From NCBI GenBank assembly GCA_024663395.1, contig JANFAH010000011.1, forward strand, positions 992,001-1,056,000: a stretch of DNA of 64,000 nucleotides, read 5' to 3'. This document shows positions 12,496 to 23,772 of this stretch, piece by piece. The stretch comes from Pisolithus tinctorius (Eukaryota; Basidiomycota; Agaricomycetes; Boletales; Pisolithaceae). A program made the position numbers and the translations under genes. The notes under the pieces are model-generated. The model was not told the DNA's origin and did not search any database. It saw only the letters and a program-made list of their open reading frames with translations. Position 1 is the first letter of the stretch. Every line of letters starts with the position of its first letter.

Positions 12496-13756
12496 GTGTT
12501 TGAGTGCATTACTGTGCACAATGATTTTTGTGTTGAGTCAGTGAACCCTGAAGGCTCCATGCTGGTGTGTCGTGCAGGCTCCATTTGCAAGCTTGTTGAA
12601 CAGTATCTGTATTTGATGTTGAAACAACTTAGAGCTATTGCCAGTTATCACAATTTGGTTCTGCATAGTAATTTGCTTTGACTCATGTGTGTTGATGTGC
12701 TTCACAGTCATCATTGTACTGTTTCATGTCCTTTGCTGGTGTATGTGTTCTGCTGGCTAAGAAGGCTGCATCACAAGTCATTCATGGCACCTAGATTGCA
12801 GCTAGCTATCTTCCTAGAGAGTAATCTCACCAAGGTCAGAGATATGCAGAGAAGTGAGGTGCATGCTCAATGACAACTGATGATAACTGATAGTGTTGAA
12901 GAGTCCTTGAGATATCCTCCTATATGATCCCTGGATGATAAAATTGACAATATTCACAAATGGCAGAACAAGATGTTGCCACAGTCTCTTACAGAGGATG
13001 TTTGTGCTGTGTGTGTGCAAGTGGTTCAAAGTCATGATTTAGTTGATATTCTTCCAACAGCAGAAATGCTTTCTGTGCTAAAGAACAATTGGTTACCAGA
13101 AGCTTGTCATCCTCAGTCATATGATATAGGAAAATATGGTGGTTCTATTCTTTGCCCCCATGGGATGCATTGCTTGCAGGACATCATGCAGGTATGAGTG
13201 TGCACATCATGTCAGAAGCCATTAACAGCGAGCACTCCATGGCAACCAAAGGATGCAATCACCAATTTTCAATATTATGGGGATGCAGAGTTGCTGCGTT
13301 TGGGAGAATATTCAGAGTGCAAGTCCATTGGAATTAATGCTTGTTGCTGCCTGTCAGGCTACTGTTGTTACACATCATTATCAGACAAAAAGTATTTGAG
13401 GGGGTCATGTTCCTGAAGAAGTGAGTCAGTGTTTCAACAGAGGTAATGTTGCTCTTCTTCCTCAGGATCTGACTGGGTTGTCAGACATCCTCCCTCTGAC
13501 ACTGAGTGATCTCTGAGGGGCAGTGTGTGTAGTTTTTTCAGGTGGGACATTCTGTCCAACTGCAGAGGCCCTGTGTAATTCCTGCCTGTGCTTGTTAGCA
13601 AATGCAGGGTGAAGTCTATGATTGAATAGTTAATATCAAATAACGAATGGTATATGAAGAAGGGTATCACATTTAGTGAGGGGAATTTAGCATTGTTAGT
13701 GAATGGTGTGGAGAACACAGGTGTGTTACAGGGGATAGAGATCACCCATCTTTGGA

Positions 13757-14231
13757 CATCAGGAAATTAACACTTTACTATTTTTGACCTTTTTGTGACC
13801 TTTGTTGACTTTTTTGTGACTATTGTGACTATTTGTGACTTTTTTGGAAGGAACCTACTATCTGTACTTTTTTTTTGACCATATTCAGCATTTTGAAGAA
13901 GGAAAAGAGAACAGAATCTATTGAGACAACTAAGTGATGATATATCTAAGCCAAGAAGACTAGAAAATGTCTGAAAATTCAGAGATATTGAGCCATTGGT
14001 GTGATGCACACTGTCTGAGAGAAAAATCACAATATCTCTTTAGAACCTCCATCAATTTGAATGTATGTGGTATCTACTGAAAGCTATGAATTAGGTGGTT
14101 TGAACAAGACCAAAATCAGCAAGAACAGTGCAGTCATGCCTGCAGGACATGGGTAATGATAGTAGATTCCTTCCAAAAAAGTCACATTAGTCACAAAAAG
14201 TCAAAAATAGTAAAGTGTTATTTTCCTGATG
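13757..14231. mobile_element. MITE-like inverted-repeat element inside the Helitron
   Basis: The two ends are inverted copies: CATCAGGAAATTAACACT... at 13757 and its near-exact complement ending at 14231 (CCTGATG). The inverted match runs about 35 bp and continues as a loose TTTTTGTGAC repeat. The Helitron frame stops before it (…EITHLW) and resumes directly after it (NEEGFADANG), so it is an insertion. There is no coding capacity. A clear target duplication was not found. Confidence 0.7.
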
Positions 14232-15131
14232 GAATGAAGAAGGGTTTGCAGATGCCAATGGCAGTGTGGATTGGTCTGCATTAGTGACCAATCTTGTCAC
14301 AGAAACTGTTGTGTACACTGATGGCGATCATTCTGAGCACTCACAGCAGGCCATGAAGGCAACTGCACTGGCCCACACACTAAGTCACAAAAAGTTTATA
14401 GTGAGCTGTGCAGGTTTGGAGTTGCTGAATGAGAATTTGCCTGGGTTTTTGACTGTGGTGTTTCCACACTTGGATCCTTGGGGCATTGGCAGCTTTAATC
14501 ATCCTGCCTGATGACCTGATCAACAGATTTCATTCCAGCAACAGCTTCAAAATTTGTTATGCCAAGTGGACTCACCCTTTGTGCAGGATGTGACTTTTCC
14601 ATTTGTATGTTGGAATATCCTGCAAAAATGGGTGGTAAGTGAGAATACTGCTTTTTGCATACCATCCATCCAATGTCACAGCCTCATGAATGATGTCCAG
14701 GAGGTGGAGTTGAATATCATTTCTCAGGCTGAGAAATTGGAATGGAATCCGAAGGTGACTGTGGACTCCATGGGTGAGAGGGGAGCTTTGCATCTTTTTT
14801 GAGAATTGAATGTGATTTGTCATTCTGTGCCAGGAAATGATGGGTATAAGTTATGCCATTGCAATGAAATCCAGTCTCTGACTTGACAGTTAGGCACCTT
14901 GGCATTCTTTCTAATGTTGAATCCACATAATGTGACAAGCATTCTCATTGCTCATTATGGAGGTGTGGAGTCTCAGTAGTGTGAAATGAGTGCATATGAA
15001 CATGCAGTCTTTGTCACTTCACATCCAGCTGCGGTGGCTAGGGCATTCAACATCATTATTCATGGTATCATAGATATTGTGGTCAAATATAACAGGGGGG
15101 TGGGTTTGTTTGGCAAATGTTCTGGATATTA

Positions 15132-15372
15132 TGTTGAGTATGTGTTCCAAAGTTATGGTAACATCTTGGAGTTTTGCTCATAGTGCTTGGAGTTTTTCTT
15201 TGACCTTTGGAATTAAATTCCGATGTCATTGTGCTTACTAATTATGGTACTATAAATTTTCTGCACCATTGTTTTCCACCTCAGTGATTACTTTGTACAC
15301 TGAGGTGAGTATAGCTACATTCCCATTCATTTACTTGGTACTGACATAGTGTAGAAACTCATACCTTTGTTA
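15132..15372 (+). repeat. 5' LTR of copia 1
   Basis: Starts TGTTGAGTATG and ends TTTGTTA by comparison with the 3' LTR and the 5-bp target duplication. The 3' terminus is TTA rather than the usual CA, so the end could be a few bases off. Confidence 0.85.
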
Positions 15373-15385
15373 GGTTATGAGCCCT
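15373..15385 (+). promoter_or_regulatory. primer-binding site, half-tRNA-iMet type
   Basis: GGTTATGAGCCC lies directly after the LTR. It is complementary to the anticodon-loop region of initiator tRNA-Met (GGGCUCAUAACC). This is the internal, half-tRNA priming used by Drosophila copia, not 3'-CCA priming. The same motif is in copia 2. Confidence 0.75.
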
Positions 15386-15436
15386 GCTCTCACACTCTAA
15401 TTCTGAAAGAGTTATTACACAGCAACAATACCCACT

Positions 15437-16530
15437 ATGGTGAAAGACAATCATTCCTTACAAGTCCCAACCCTAAATGTGGATGGAAGCAACTGGCTAT
15501 ACTACAAGGCTCAGGTTGAATGGGCCATCAGTTCGAAAGGGCTGACTGGACACCTGAGTGGCTTGGATGCAAAACTGGAGGACCCTTCAGTGGGAAAAGA
15601 CTCCTCCTGGAAGCCCACAGCCATGGAGCAAAAACTTGTTAGCAAATACCCAGAAAAACATCAGCAATGAGCAAAGGACAATGGATATGTCAAGCAAGTG
15701 ATTGCTGTGTCACACCTGGAATCACTGTTCCTTTGAGTTCTGAAGGAAGAGACTGTGAAGAGTGTGTGGGATGACCTCACTAACCTTTTCCAAAACCACT
15801 CTCATGTTGTCACAATTGATCTTTGGAGAAAACTCCAAGAATCTCACTGTGCAGAAAAAGGTGATGTCTGTGCTCACTTTGACAAGATGCATGCACTGTG
15901 TGAATGACTTGCTGCCCTTGGACAGTCCATCACAGATGACAACTTCACAGCTATCATTCTCAGTTCACTTCCTGCTTCCTATGACTCCAACCTCACAGCT
16001 ATGATGTCTTTGGCTGTGGTCATGCAAAAAGACTTATCTCTGGACTTTATAATCAAAGTAATTTCTGATGAATATGATGGGTGCCAAATGTGGATGAAGA
16101 GGGGCAATACTAGAAACTCTGGAAATTCCAAAGATGCAGCTTACTCAGCAAAGGACAGAAAGAAGTCTAGTTGTGAAAATTGCAGAAAGAAAGGTCATGC
16201 AAAAGACCAATGCTGGGAAGAGGGTGGTGGAAAAGCTGGGCAAGCACCCAAGTGGTTCCAGAACAAGGCCAAAAGGAAAAAGAAGGAGAAAGGCACCAGA
16301 AAAGCAGCCACTGTGGCCAGCACAACAGCCAGCTCGAGTGCACAGAGCAGTGCTGACTTGGAACCCAACAGAGTTTGGCTAGTGCATCTGCAGGATGACA
16401 ATTGGCTCACAGAAGTTGTGGAGGAAGAAATTCTGAACCTCCAGGACATCATTATCAATGAAGAAGACACATACACAAACACCTTCAACCACACTCTTCT
16501 CACAGGTGAAAGCCTAAATTCCTCAGAAGA
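15437..16530 (+). pseudogene. copia 1 gag
   Basis: The gag begins MVKDNHSLQVPTL with the UBN2-like core (LNVDGSNWLYYKAQVEWA). It ends in a zinc knuckle CENCRKKGHAKDQC near 16172-16213. Three in-frame TGA codons occur upstream of the knuckle (after HQQ, after SLFL and in ALCE*LAALG); each could be CGA mutated to TGA. The frame is interrupted by the palindromic element just before the protease region. Gag would form the virus-like particle. Confidence 0.85.
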
Positions 16531-16739
16531 CACTTCAGTCAACCACCTTTGGAGACCAATTAGGTCTACATATTTCTACAGATGTATATACCTATGAGGT
16601 CTTGACAGGTCAGGTATCCCCAACCACTGGTGGGGAAAGTTTTTTCTCCAGCACCATGCCTGGGGATTCTCCAGGCCCCCTTTGGATTTCTCCACAATTA
16701 ATATATGTTTCCCCAAATATGTCAGAGTGACTGGGGTCC

Positions 16740-17010
16740 ATATGGGCCTTTCTCCAGCTGAAATAGGGTCTCCATTGGACTTTCTCCATGCCAATAAGGA
16801 CCCAAATGAGGGTTTCCCCAGCTGAAATAGGACCTCCATTGGACATTCTCCATGCCAAAAAGGACCCAAATGGGGGCTGAAATAGGACCTCCATGGGACT
16901 TTCTCCATGCAAGAATAGACCAGAATGAGAGTTTCTCCAGCTGAAATAGGGCCTTAATGGGCCTTTCTCCATGCAAAAAAAAGACCCAAATGGTGCTTTC
17001 TCCAGCTTAA
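16740..17010. repeat. tandem ~64-bp repeats in left palindrome arm
   Basis: About four units built on CTTTCTCCATGC, GACCCAAATG and CCAGCTGAAATAGG. The same array is inverted at about 18585-18855. One unit is shortened. Confidence 0.8.
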
Positions 17011-17013
17011 ATA

Positions 17014-18581
17014 CAGTGGCTCACAAAATTGTCCCAATGTTTGCATGTTTTTCATTAATCATGGTATAGTGAGTGAACTATCATTATTGAGTCCAAGGTG
17101 TTGGTGGACAGATCAAAGTGGCTGGTCATGGCTCTCTGATGAGCAATATTACATAATATTTGGATAGAAACTGATGACAGAATACCCAAATGAAAATGAG
17201 AGCTCATTGGGACAATTATGTAACTTTGTGATATGCTGGGGATGTAGTCCTTGGGAACACATATAAAACATGGTGAGATGCTCACCAATGCTTACATAAT
17301 GTATCACATGGTCTACTGAATGATTTGTCAACAAACAAACAATGCCAAACAGTGATTTTACAACACTAAGCCTCCTTGGTGTAACACAAGTCAAGGAATC
17401 ACCATTCTGGCTCATTAGGGACATTCTCTCAGGACAACTTCAGCAAATTCTGGTGTACACTATAGTATAATCAATAAAATATGCTATTGGAACCATTGGT
17501 TGATTCAGAAACCTGCTGGCAGTTATCTCCTGCACTGTTTCCCCACCAATGCCCCATGTGTCCTGGAACTAATCAGTACTGTGAGAGCTGAGAATGATGT
17601 GGATGGTCAATCTGGCATTCATCCTATCATAAACAAACCAATCACCCACTAACTACTACATCACAGCTGAAGAGAAGCCTGCCTGAAGGGCACAACCCTC
17701 CTGGGCAATCCCAGTATCATGGGAGGGTTGGCTAGACTGTACTCTGAGCTGAACTGAGGATCACTGGGAAGGAGTTATTTGGTCATATAAGACTAAAGGA
17801 GATATGCAGTGCCAGATAGAACACCAGGAATGTGCAACCTGGTGGCTCAGTAGCATATCCCTCCCCATGGTACCTGGAGTGAGAGAGGGTTTACCTTCAC
17901 CCTGACCTCCATACCAGTTTCCCCTTCACAGAAATGCACTAGTTAGTGGGTGACTGGTTTGTTTATGATAGGATGAATGCCAGATTGACCATCCACATCA
18001 TTCTCAGCTCTCACAGTACTGATTAGTTCCAGGACACATGGGGCATTGGTGGGGAAACAGTGCAGGAGATAACTGCCAGCAGGTTTCTGAATCAACCAAT
18101 GGTTCCAATAGCATATTTTATTGATTATACTATAGTGTACACCAGAATTTGCTGAAGTTGTCCTGAGAGAATGTCCCTAATGAGCCAGAATGGTGATTCC
18201 TTGACTTGTGTTACACCAAGGAGGCTTAGTGTTGTAAAATCACTGTTTGGCATTGTTTGTTTGTTGACAAATCATTCAGTAGACCATGTGATACATTATG
18301 TAAGCATTGGTGAGCATCTCACCATGTTTTATATGTGTTCCCAAGGACTACATCCCCAGCATATCACAAAGTTACATAATTGTCCCAATGAGCTCTCATT
18401 TTCATTTGGGTATTCTGTCATCAGTTTCTATCCAAATATTATGTAATATTGCTCATCAGAGAGCCATGACCAGCCACTTTGATCTGTCCACCAACACCTT
18501 GGACTCAATAATGATAGTTCACTCACTATACCATGATTAATGAAAAACATGCAAACATTGGGACAATTTTGTGAGCCACTG
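17014..18581. mobile_element. Tc1-like long-TIR palindromic element, copy 1
   Basis: The ends are CAGTGGCTCACAAAATTGTC and its complement; TA flanks both sides (17012-17013, 18582-18583). The arms are inverted for about 630 bp and a spacer of about 290 bp (17655-17940) separates them. It is 1,568 bp long, and its centre (17797.5) coincides with that of the outer palindrome. The spacer resembles that of the element at 52432-54002, which is 1,571 bp. The CAG start, TA duplication and size place it as a non-autonomous Tc1/mariner relative. Confidence 0.85.
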
Positions 18582-19071
18582 TATTTAAGCTGGAGAAAGC
18601 ACCATTTGGGTCTTTTTTTTGCATGGAGAAAGGCCCATTAAGGCCCTATTTCAGCTGGAGAAACTCTCATTCTGGTCTATTCTTGCATGGAGAAAGTCCC
18701 ATGGAGGTCCTATTTCAGCCCCCATTTGGGTCCTTTTTGGCATGGAGAATGTCCAATGGAGGTCCTATTTCAGCTGGGGAAACCCTCATTTGGGTCCTTA
18801 TTGGCATGGAGAAAGTCCAATGGAGACCCTATTTCAGCTGGAGAAAGGCCCATATGGACCCCAGTCACTCTGACATATTTGGGGAAACATATATTAATTG
18901 TGGAGAAATCCAAAGGGGGCCTGGAGAATCCCCAGGCATGGTGCTGGAGAAAAAACTTTCCCCACCAGTGGTTGGGGATACCTGACCTGTCAAGACCTCA
19001 TAGGTATATACATCTGTAGAAATATGTAGACCTAATTGGTCTCCAAAGGTGGTTGACTGAAGTGCAGAAGA

Positions 19072-20250
19072 GACTATTCCATTTGACTCAGGTGCTTCAC
19101 ATCATATGTCCTCCTACCACAGTAAATTCCTCAATTACAAGCCAATCATACCTAAACCCATTGCCACTGCTGACAACCACACCTTCCATGCCATTGGAAA
19201 AGGTGATCTTGCAATCTCACTCCCAAATGGCACTGCACACACCCACATTCAACTCAAGGATGTGCTCTACACTCCCCAAATGGGAATTATGCTTGTTTCT
19301 GTAAGCAAACTTGACATTGCTGGGTATGCTGCACTATTCCAAGACAAGCATTGTCAAATTTTCAATGCTTGGAAAAAGAAAGTAGCCAAAACTCCAATGC
19401 AAAAAAGTCTCTACTGTCTCAAACAAGCTTGTCATGCCTTTGCAGGCCTAGCTAAGGCCACAGAATCCTTAACTATGGAGGAGATACATGTCAGGCTCAG
19501 CCACATCACTCCTGAAGCCATCTGGTGCATGCTGAAGGACAGTACAATCACTGGAATTAAGCTGGATGAAGCACATTCTACCATGGGTGCATGCAATTCA
19601 TGTGAATATGCCAAAGCAACTCAGAAGCCCATTGGGAGGGAGTGCAACCCACCCCACCATGAACACCTTGGTGACAAAGTCCACACAGATCTCCAGGGAC
19701 CTTCTCCAGTCCAAACCCCAGGCCATAGCCAATACTACATGTCATTCATGGATGACCACACTCATTACACCACCCTGTACTTGCAGAAGACAAAAGCCAA
19801 GACCTTCACATCATTCAAAGCCTACAAAGCATGGCTGAACATGCAGTTCAATACCAAAGTCAAGTGACTTTGCTCAGATTGTAGGGGAGAATACCTTAGT
19901 GTGGAATTTTCGGAATATTTGAAATCCCAAGGCACTGAACAACACATAACTGTCCATGATACCCCTGAACACAATGGAGTTGCAGAATGACTCAACAGAA
20001 CACTTGTTGAGTGCATACAAGCGATGATTCATGCCAGCAGCTTACCCAAGAACCTCTGGGGGGAGGCCATCATGCATGCGACCTGGCTCAAGAACCACTT
20101 GTTGACTTGCTGTCTTGGCACCAAAACTCCCTATGAAATGCTCCACCAAAGACCACCAGCCTCTCTAAGATCCCAGTCTGGGGATGTCATGTCAAAGTCC
20201 ATGATACCTCCAGCTCCAAGCTAGACATGCAAGCCTGAGATGGACACTGG
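19072..20250 (+). pseudogene. copia 1 protease and integrase
   Basis: A protease remnant (after DSG: HHMSSYHSKFL) leads into the pre-integrase zinc-binding region (MEEIHVRLSHITPEAI, CNSCEYAKAT) and the integrase core (KVHTDLQGPSP, FMDDHTHYTTLY). The frame is open from 19106 to 19867, then stops. The catalytic motif LRSDRGGEYLS of the family reads *LCSDCRGEYLS and GVAERLNRTL reads GVAE*LNRTL. All four differences are C-to-T or G-to-A at Arg/Gly codons. The integrase would insert cDNA into the nuclear genome. It is inactive here. Confidence 0.88.
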
Positions 20251-20640
20251 GTAGGTTTTGACCCTGAGAGCAATGGTCACCACATCTACTGGCCTGACAC
20301 ATGAGCAATTGGAATTGAACAAAGTGTCATTTTTGAGTGCTGAGAAGTGTCAGTACCTTCAGGTGTACCACTTGAGGGGGAGCAGGGAAATTCCGAAGCC
20401 TCACAAGGAAATTCCGAGGCCATGCGGACGGTTGAGCGACCCACAGAAGCAACTTTGGAAATTCTAAGACCCATTCCAGACCCACTTGGAGAAAATTTCG
20501 AAACACCTCCACCTCAACCTTGTCGTTCCACTTGCCAGCACTTCAAATCAGACTATATGAGGTGCTTATGTGCAGGCAAAGGAACTTGTGATGGACACAT
20601 CCCTCTCAAATTTGTAAAAGAACTCTGAGAGAGTGATAGC

Positions 20641-22290
20641 AACCCTAACAGCCCAAAATCCCAAGAGAACACTACCTTCATATTTGATGAAGAACTAGCT
20701 GCTGATGAAGATGACACTAACATCATGTATGCTATGGTGGCAGGGATGGCTGAAGCCAAAGGGCTGGATCTGTCAACAGTACACAAGGCAAAATCCTGAG
20801 CTGACTGGCCAAAGTGGCAAAATGCCATAAATGCGGAACTAAGGAGCCTAGAGGAAGCACATACCTGGGATGTTGTTGAGTGCCCAAAGGGTGAAAACAT
20901 TGTAGGATGTAAATGGGTCTTTAAGATCAAATGCAATGCTGCCAGAGAAGTTGAGAAGTACAAGGCCTGCCTAGTTGCCAAGGGCTACTCTCAGATACAG
21001 GGTGTCAACTATGATGAAACCTATGCTCCTGTTGCAAGACTCACATCACTTCACACTATACTTGCAATTGCTGCATGCAATGACTGGGAAATTGACATCT
21101 TCAATTTCCACTCAGCATTCCTCAATGGCAAGCTTGGAGATGGTGAAGATATCTACATGGAACTCCCTGAGGGCTATGCTATAGGGCAGAATTTTTCCTG
21201 CCCAGTTGGGAAGCTAAACATTGCACTATACAGCTTGAAACAAGGTGCACTTCAGTGGTACCAGAAGCTGTGTGCCACCCTTGCAGATCTTGGACTCACT
21301 AGAGCACCTGCAGACTGGGGAGTATTCTACAGTCACATTGGATCAGAAATCCTCATTCTTGCCAGCCATGTTGATGACTGCACTATAACAGGCAGTTCCC
21401 CATCATTAATCCACTTGTTCAAAGAGGAGATCAGCACTCGTTGCAAAATCTCCAACCTAGGGCCCATCAGTTGGCTACTGAGAATGAAGGTGACATGGGA
21501 TAGAGAAGCCCACACCATATCATTGTCACAGCAATCTTACATCAAGGCCATCCTGATGAAATCCAACCTTGCTGACTGCAAGCCAGCCACAATTCTGATG
21601 GACCCTGGCATCCAACTCTCCCACAGAGAAATTCTGCAGTCAGCCAAAGGGGCTGCATGCATGAAAAATGTACCTTACTGTGCTGCTGTTGGCTCCCTTA
21701 TGCATCTCACTGTTGGAATGTGCCCAGACATTGCATTTGCCATCTCCACAGTTGTGCAGTTCAATAACACACCCAACATGACTCACTGGGAAGCTGTAAA
21801 ACAAATCTACAGGTATATCTCAGGCACAAAAGTGCTTGCTTTGATGTTCAGAAATACAGAATGAGGCCTTGAGGGCTATACTATGGAGCTTCACAGGAGC
21901 ATTGACATGCTATAAGTGGATATGCATACCTACTAGACAGTGGAGCTATCAGTTGGGCTTTGCAGTAACAAGAACTTGTCACACTCTCAACTGCAGAAGC
22001 AGAGTATGTTGCAGCAACCCATGCAGCCAAAGAGGGCCTATGGCTTTGACAACTCATTGGTGAAGTTTTCCACCCACTCAAACACCCTATTCCACTATAT
22101 TCCAACAGTCAATCTGCCATTGCACTCACCAAAGATGGCAGCTACCATGCTCGCACAAAGTGTATTAACATATGATGCCATTTCATTTGCTTTGCTGTGG
22201 AAAATCATTCTTTCCATCTTATCTACTGTCCCACTGACAACATGGTTGCTGATACCCTTACAAAACCTTTACCAAGCATCAAGGTGAAAC
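20641..22290 (+). pseudogene. copia 1 reverse transcriptase and RNase H
   Basis: The RT is recognisable from WPKWQNAINAELRSLEEA through YKACLVAKGYSQ and the active site HVDD (LASHVDDCTITG, near 21365; family norm YVDD). It continues to QQSYIKAILMKSNL and VGSLMHLTVGMCPDIAFAI. RNase H fragments (LSTAEAEYVAA, near 21990, and CPTDNMVADTLTKPL, near 22230) follow after stops. The frame 21157-21864 is intact for 235 codons. R-to-C in YKARLVAKG again fits C-to-T change. The domain order and the LTR that follows confirm a copia pol. Confidence 0.88.
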
Positions 22291-22332
22291 ATTTCACATC
22301 TGCACTCAGACTTCATTCCAATTGAGGGGGAG

Positions 22333-22572
22333 TGTTGAGTATGTGTTCTGGAGTTATGGTAATGTCTCAGAGTTTTGCTTGTAGTGCTTGGAGTTTTTCT
22401 CCAACCTTCAGAATTAAATTCCGATGTCAATGCACTTACTAATTATGGTACTATAAATTTTCTGCACCATTTTTTTCCACCTCAGTGATTACTTCATACA
22501 CTGAGGTGAGTATAGCTACATTCCCATTGTTTACTTGGTACTGACATAGTGTAGAAACTCATACCTTCATTA
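22333..22572 (+). repeat. 3' LTR of copia 1
   Basis: 240 bp starting TGTTGAGTATG directly after the polypurine tract TTGAGGGGGAG (22322-22332). It is followed by the target duplication TATTA and the resumed Helitron frame. Confidence 0.9.
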
Positions 22573-23343
22573 TATTATGGAATGGTTGAGGCCCAGGGAA
22601 GGGGGATGCTTCATTGTCATATGTTGCTGTGGGTGGAAGACCATCCAAATCCAGAGAAATTGTGGTCAATGATGATTGAGGATGAAGAGTTTGGAGCCTT
22701 GCTTTTTGGCTGGTTAGAGGACCTGATAAAATGTGAGCTTCCCAGAATGACTCCTGATGGTATCAATCCTACAGAGACAGAGCCTACTAAGCCTGTATGT
22801 TGGGATGATGAGCAGGATCCTCATTTATGACAGCCTCCTCAGATTGCTGAGCTTGGCAAAGAAACATTCTTAGATGCATTTGATGACTTTGTGCAAGGCC
22901 TAGCTATTGAATGTAACTGGCACGAGCATATCCTGACCTGTTTCAAACATCTTCACCCTGGTGAGGAGCCCAGGGATGAAAATTGTCAAATGTGAATTGA
23001 TGGAACCATGCATGTGCAGTCCTATCCTGATCCAGAAATGCAGTCTATTCTTCCCCACCAACTTCACCCATGTGTAAATAGCTATAATGACATTACATTG
23101 TTCCTTCTGCAGTGTAACATGGACATCAAATTCATTGGGTCAGGAGCTGCAGCAAAAGTGTTGACTTACTATGTCAGTGATTATATCACTAAGAATGATT
23201 TACAGGTTCACATTGGGCTTCAGGTGATTTGTGCAGCCATTGACAGCCACCAGAAGCATTTCATGGATGACATTGAGTCTTCAGCCTCTGTGTGCAAATG
23301 AAACTTGCTGATGAAGACTGTTAATGCTATGATGGGTAGGCAT

Positions 23344-23604
23344 CAGGCTCCTACACAGCCATTCCGCTGTGAGTGTGAGGGAAATCTCCAAGGGCAACAG
23401 CCGAAATTCAAAGCCAGCATAACTTTAATTCCCTCACACTCACAGCGATGGCTGCCTGAAAACATTTGTAAACAGCATCAGCCACAGTGGCGCACCATGT
23501 GGAGTCCCAAAAAATATACACAAAACCCAAACTAGGGTTACATATTTGTGGTTAGGAATACTCCATATTCATAGGTATACATGTCACCTGTGACCAGTCT
23601 GTGC
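23344..23604 (+). repeat. left TIR of the DUF6589/RecQ element
   Basis: Matches the complement of 33567-33825 at roughly 94-95% by eye. It contains a 19-bp inverted pair CGCTGTGAGTGTGAGGGAA (23365-23383) and its complement (23429-23447) that could form a stem with a 45-base loop. Confidence 0.9.
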
Positions 23605-23772
23605 CATCACTCTGGACTGCTGCACAAGGCATATTGTCTGTATTTAGCTGACAAGGCCCACCGCACCCACCCATAAATAAAGCTATGGTACACTATTGTA
23701 CTAATTAGCTAACAGGACAATCTCCTGAAGCCATTGCTTAATGTTCATGGTCAGTAAGTCAGTAAGTGCAGG

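Larger units (their letters stand above)
16531..19064. mobile_element. palindromic (foldback) DNA element with 7-bp target duplication
   Basis: The two halves are inverted copies. The outer ends are CACTTCAGTCAACC and its complement, with CAGAAGA outside each (16524-16530, 19065-19071). The outer arms (16531-17011 and 18584-19064, 481 bp each) encode identical peptides in their long frames, so identity is close to 100%. The arms meet at a TA where a Tc1-like palindromic element (17014-18581) is inserted. Without that element, the outer unit would be a 964-bp spacerless palindrome. It interrupts copia 1 between gag and protease. No transposase is encoded, so it is non-autonomous. Confidence 0.88.
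15132..22572 (+). mobile_element. Ty1/copia retrotransposon 1 (nested in Helitron)
   Basis: Two LTRs of 241 and 240 bp (15132-15372, 22333-22572) bound gag-pol in plus orientation. TATTA flanks the element on both sides (15127-15131, 22573-22577). A primer-binding site follows the left LTR and a polypurine tract (TTGAGGGGGAG) precedes the right LTR. It interrupts the Helitron frame between GYY and GMVEAQGRG. The element is enlarged by a 2.5-kb palindromic DNA element at 16531-19064. Confidence 0.93.
12496..23343 (+). pseudogene. Helitron Rep-like protein, split by insertions and truncated
   Basis: The coding blocks are 12973-13745, 14233-15131 and 22578-23343. They join into one Helitron-type Rep: TEDVCAVC and CTSCQKPLT zinc-binding region, LVSKCRVKSMIE, AFPHLDPWGIG-like block (VFPHLDPWGIGSF, near 14460), NILQKW, then GLFGKCSGYY, broken by a copia element, and GMVEAQGRG. 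The HUH nuclease motif (LHCHMLLW) is at 22612-22620. The twin-tyrosine motif TYYVSDYITK is at about 23164-23190. The helicase half that should follow is missing, because the DUF6589/RecQ element begins at 23344. Helitron Rep would nick and join single-stranded DNA during rolling-circle transposition. Internal stops and frame breaks show it is inactive. Confidence 0.85.

Noticed and set aside
16610..18985. Pairs of 84-120 residue frames (MEKGPLRPYF..., MHGERPIKAL...)
   Set aside because: They arise from the 64-bp tandem repeat and appear twice only because the arms are inverted copies. No coding signal.
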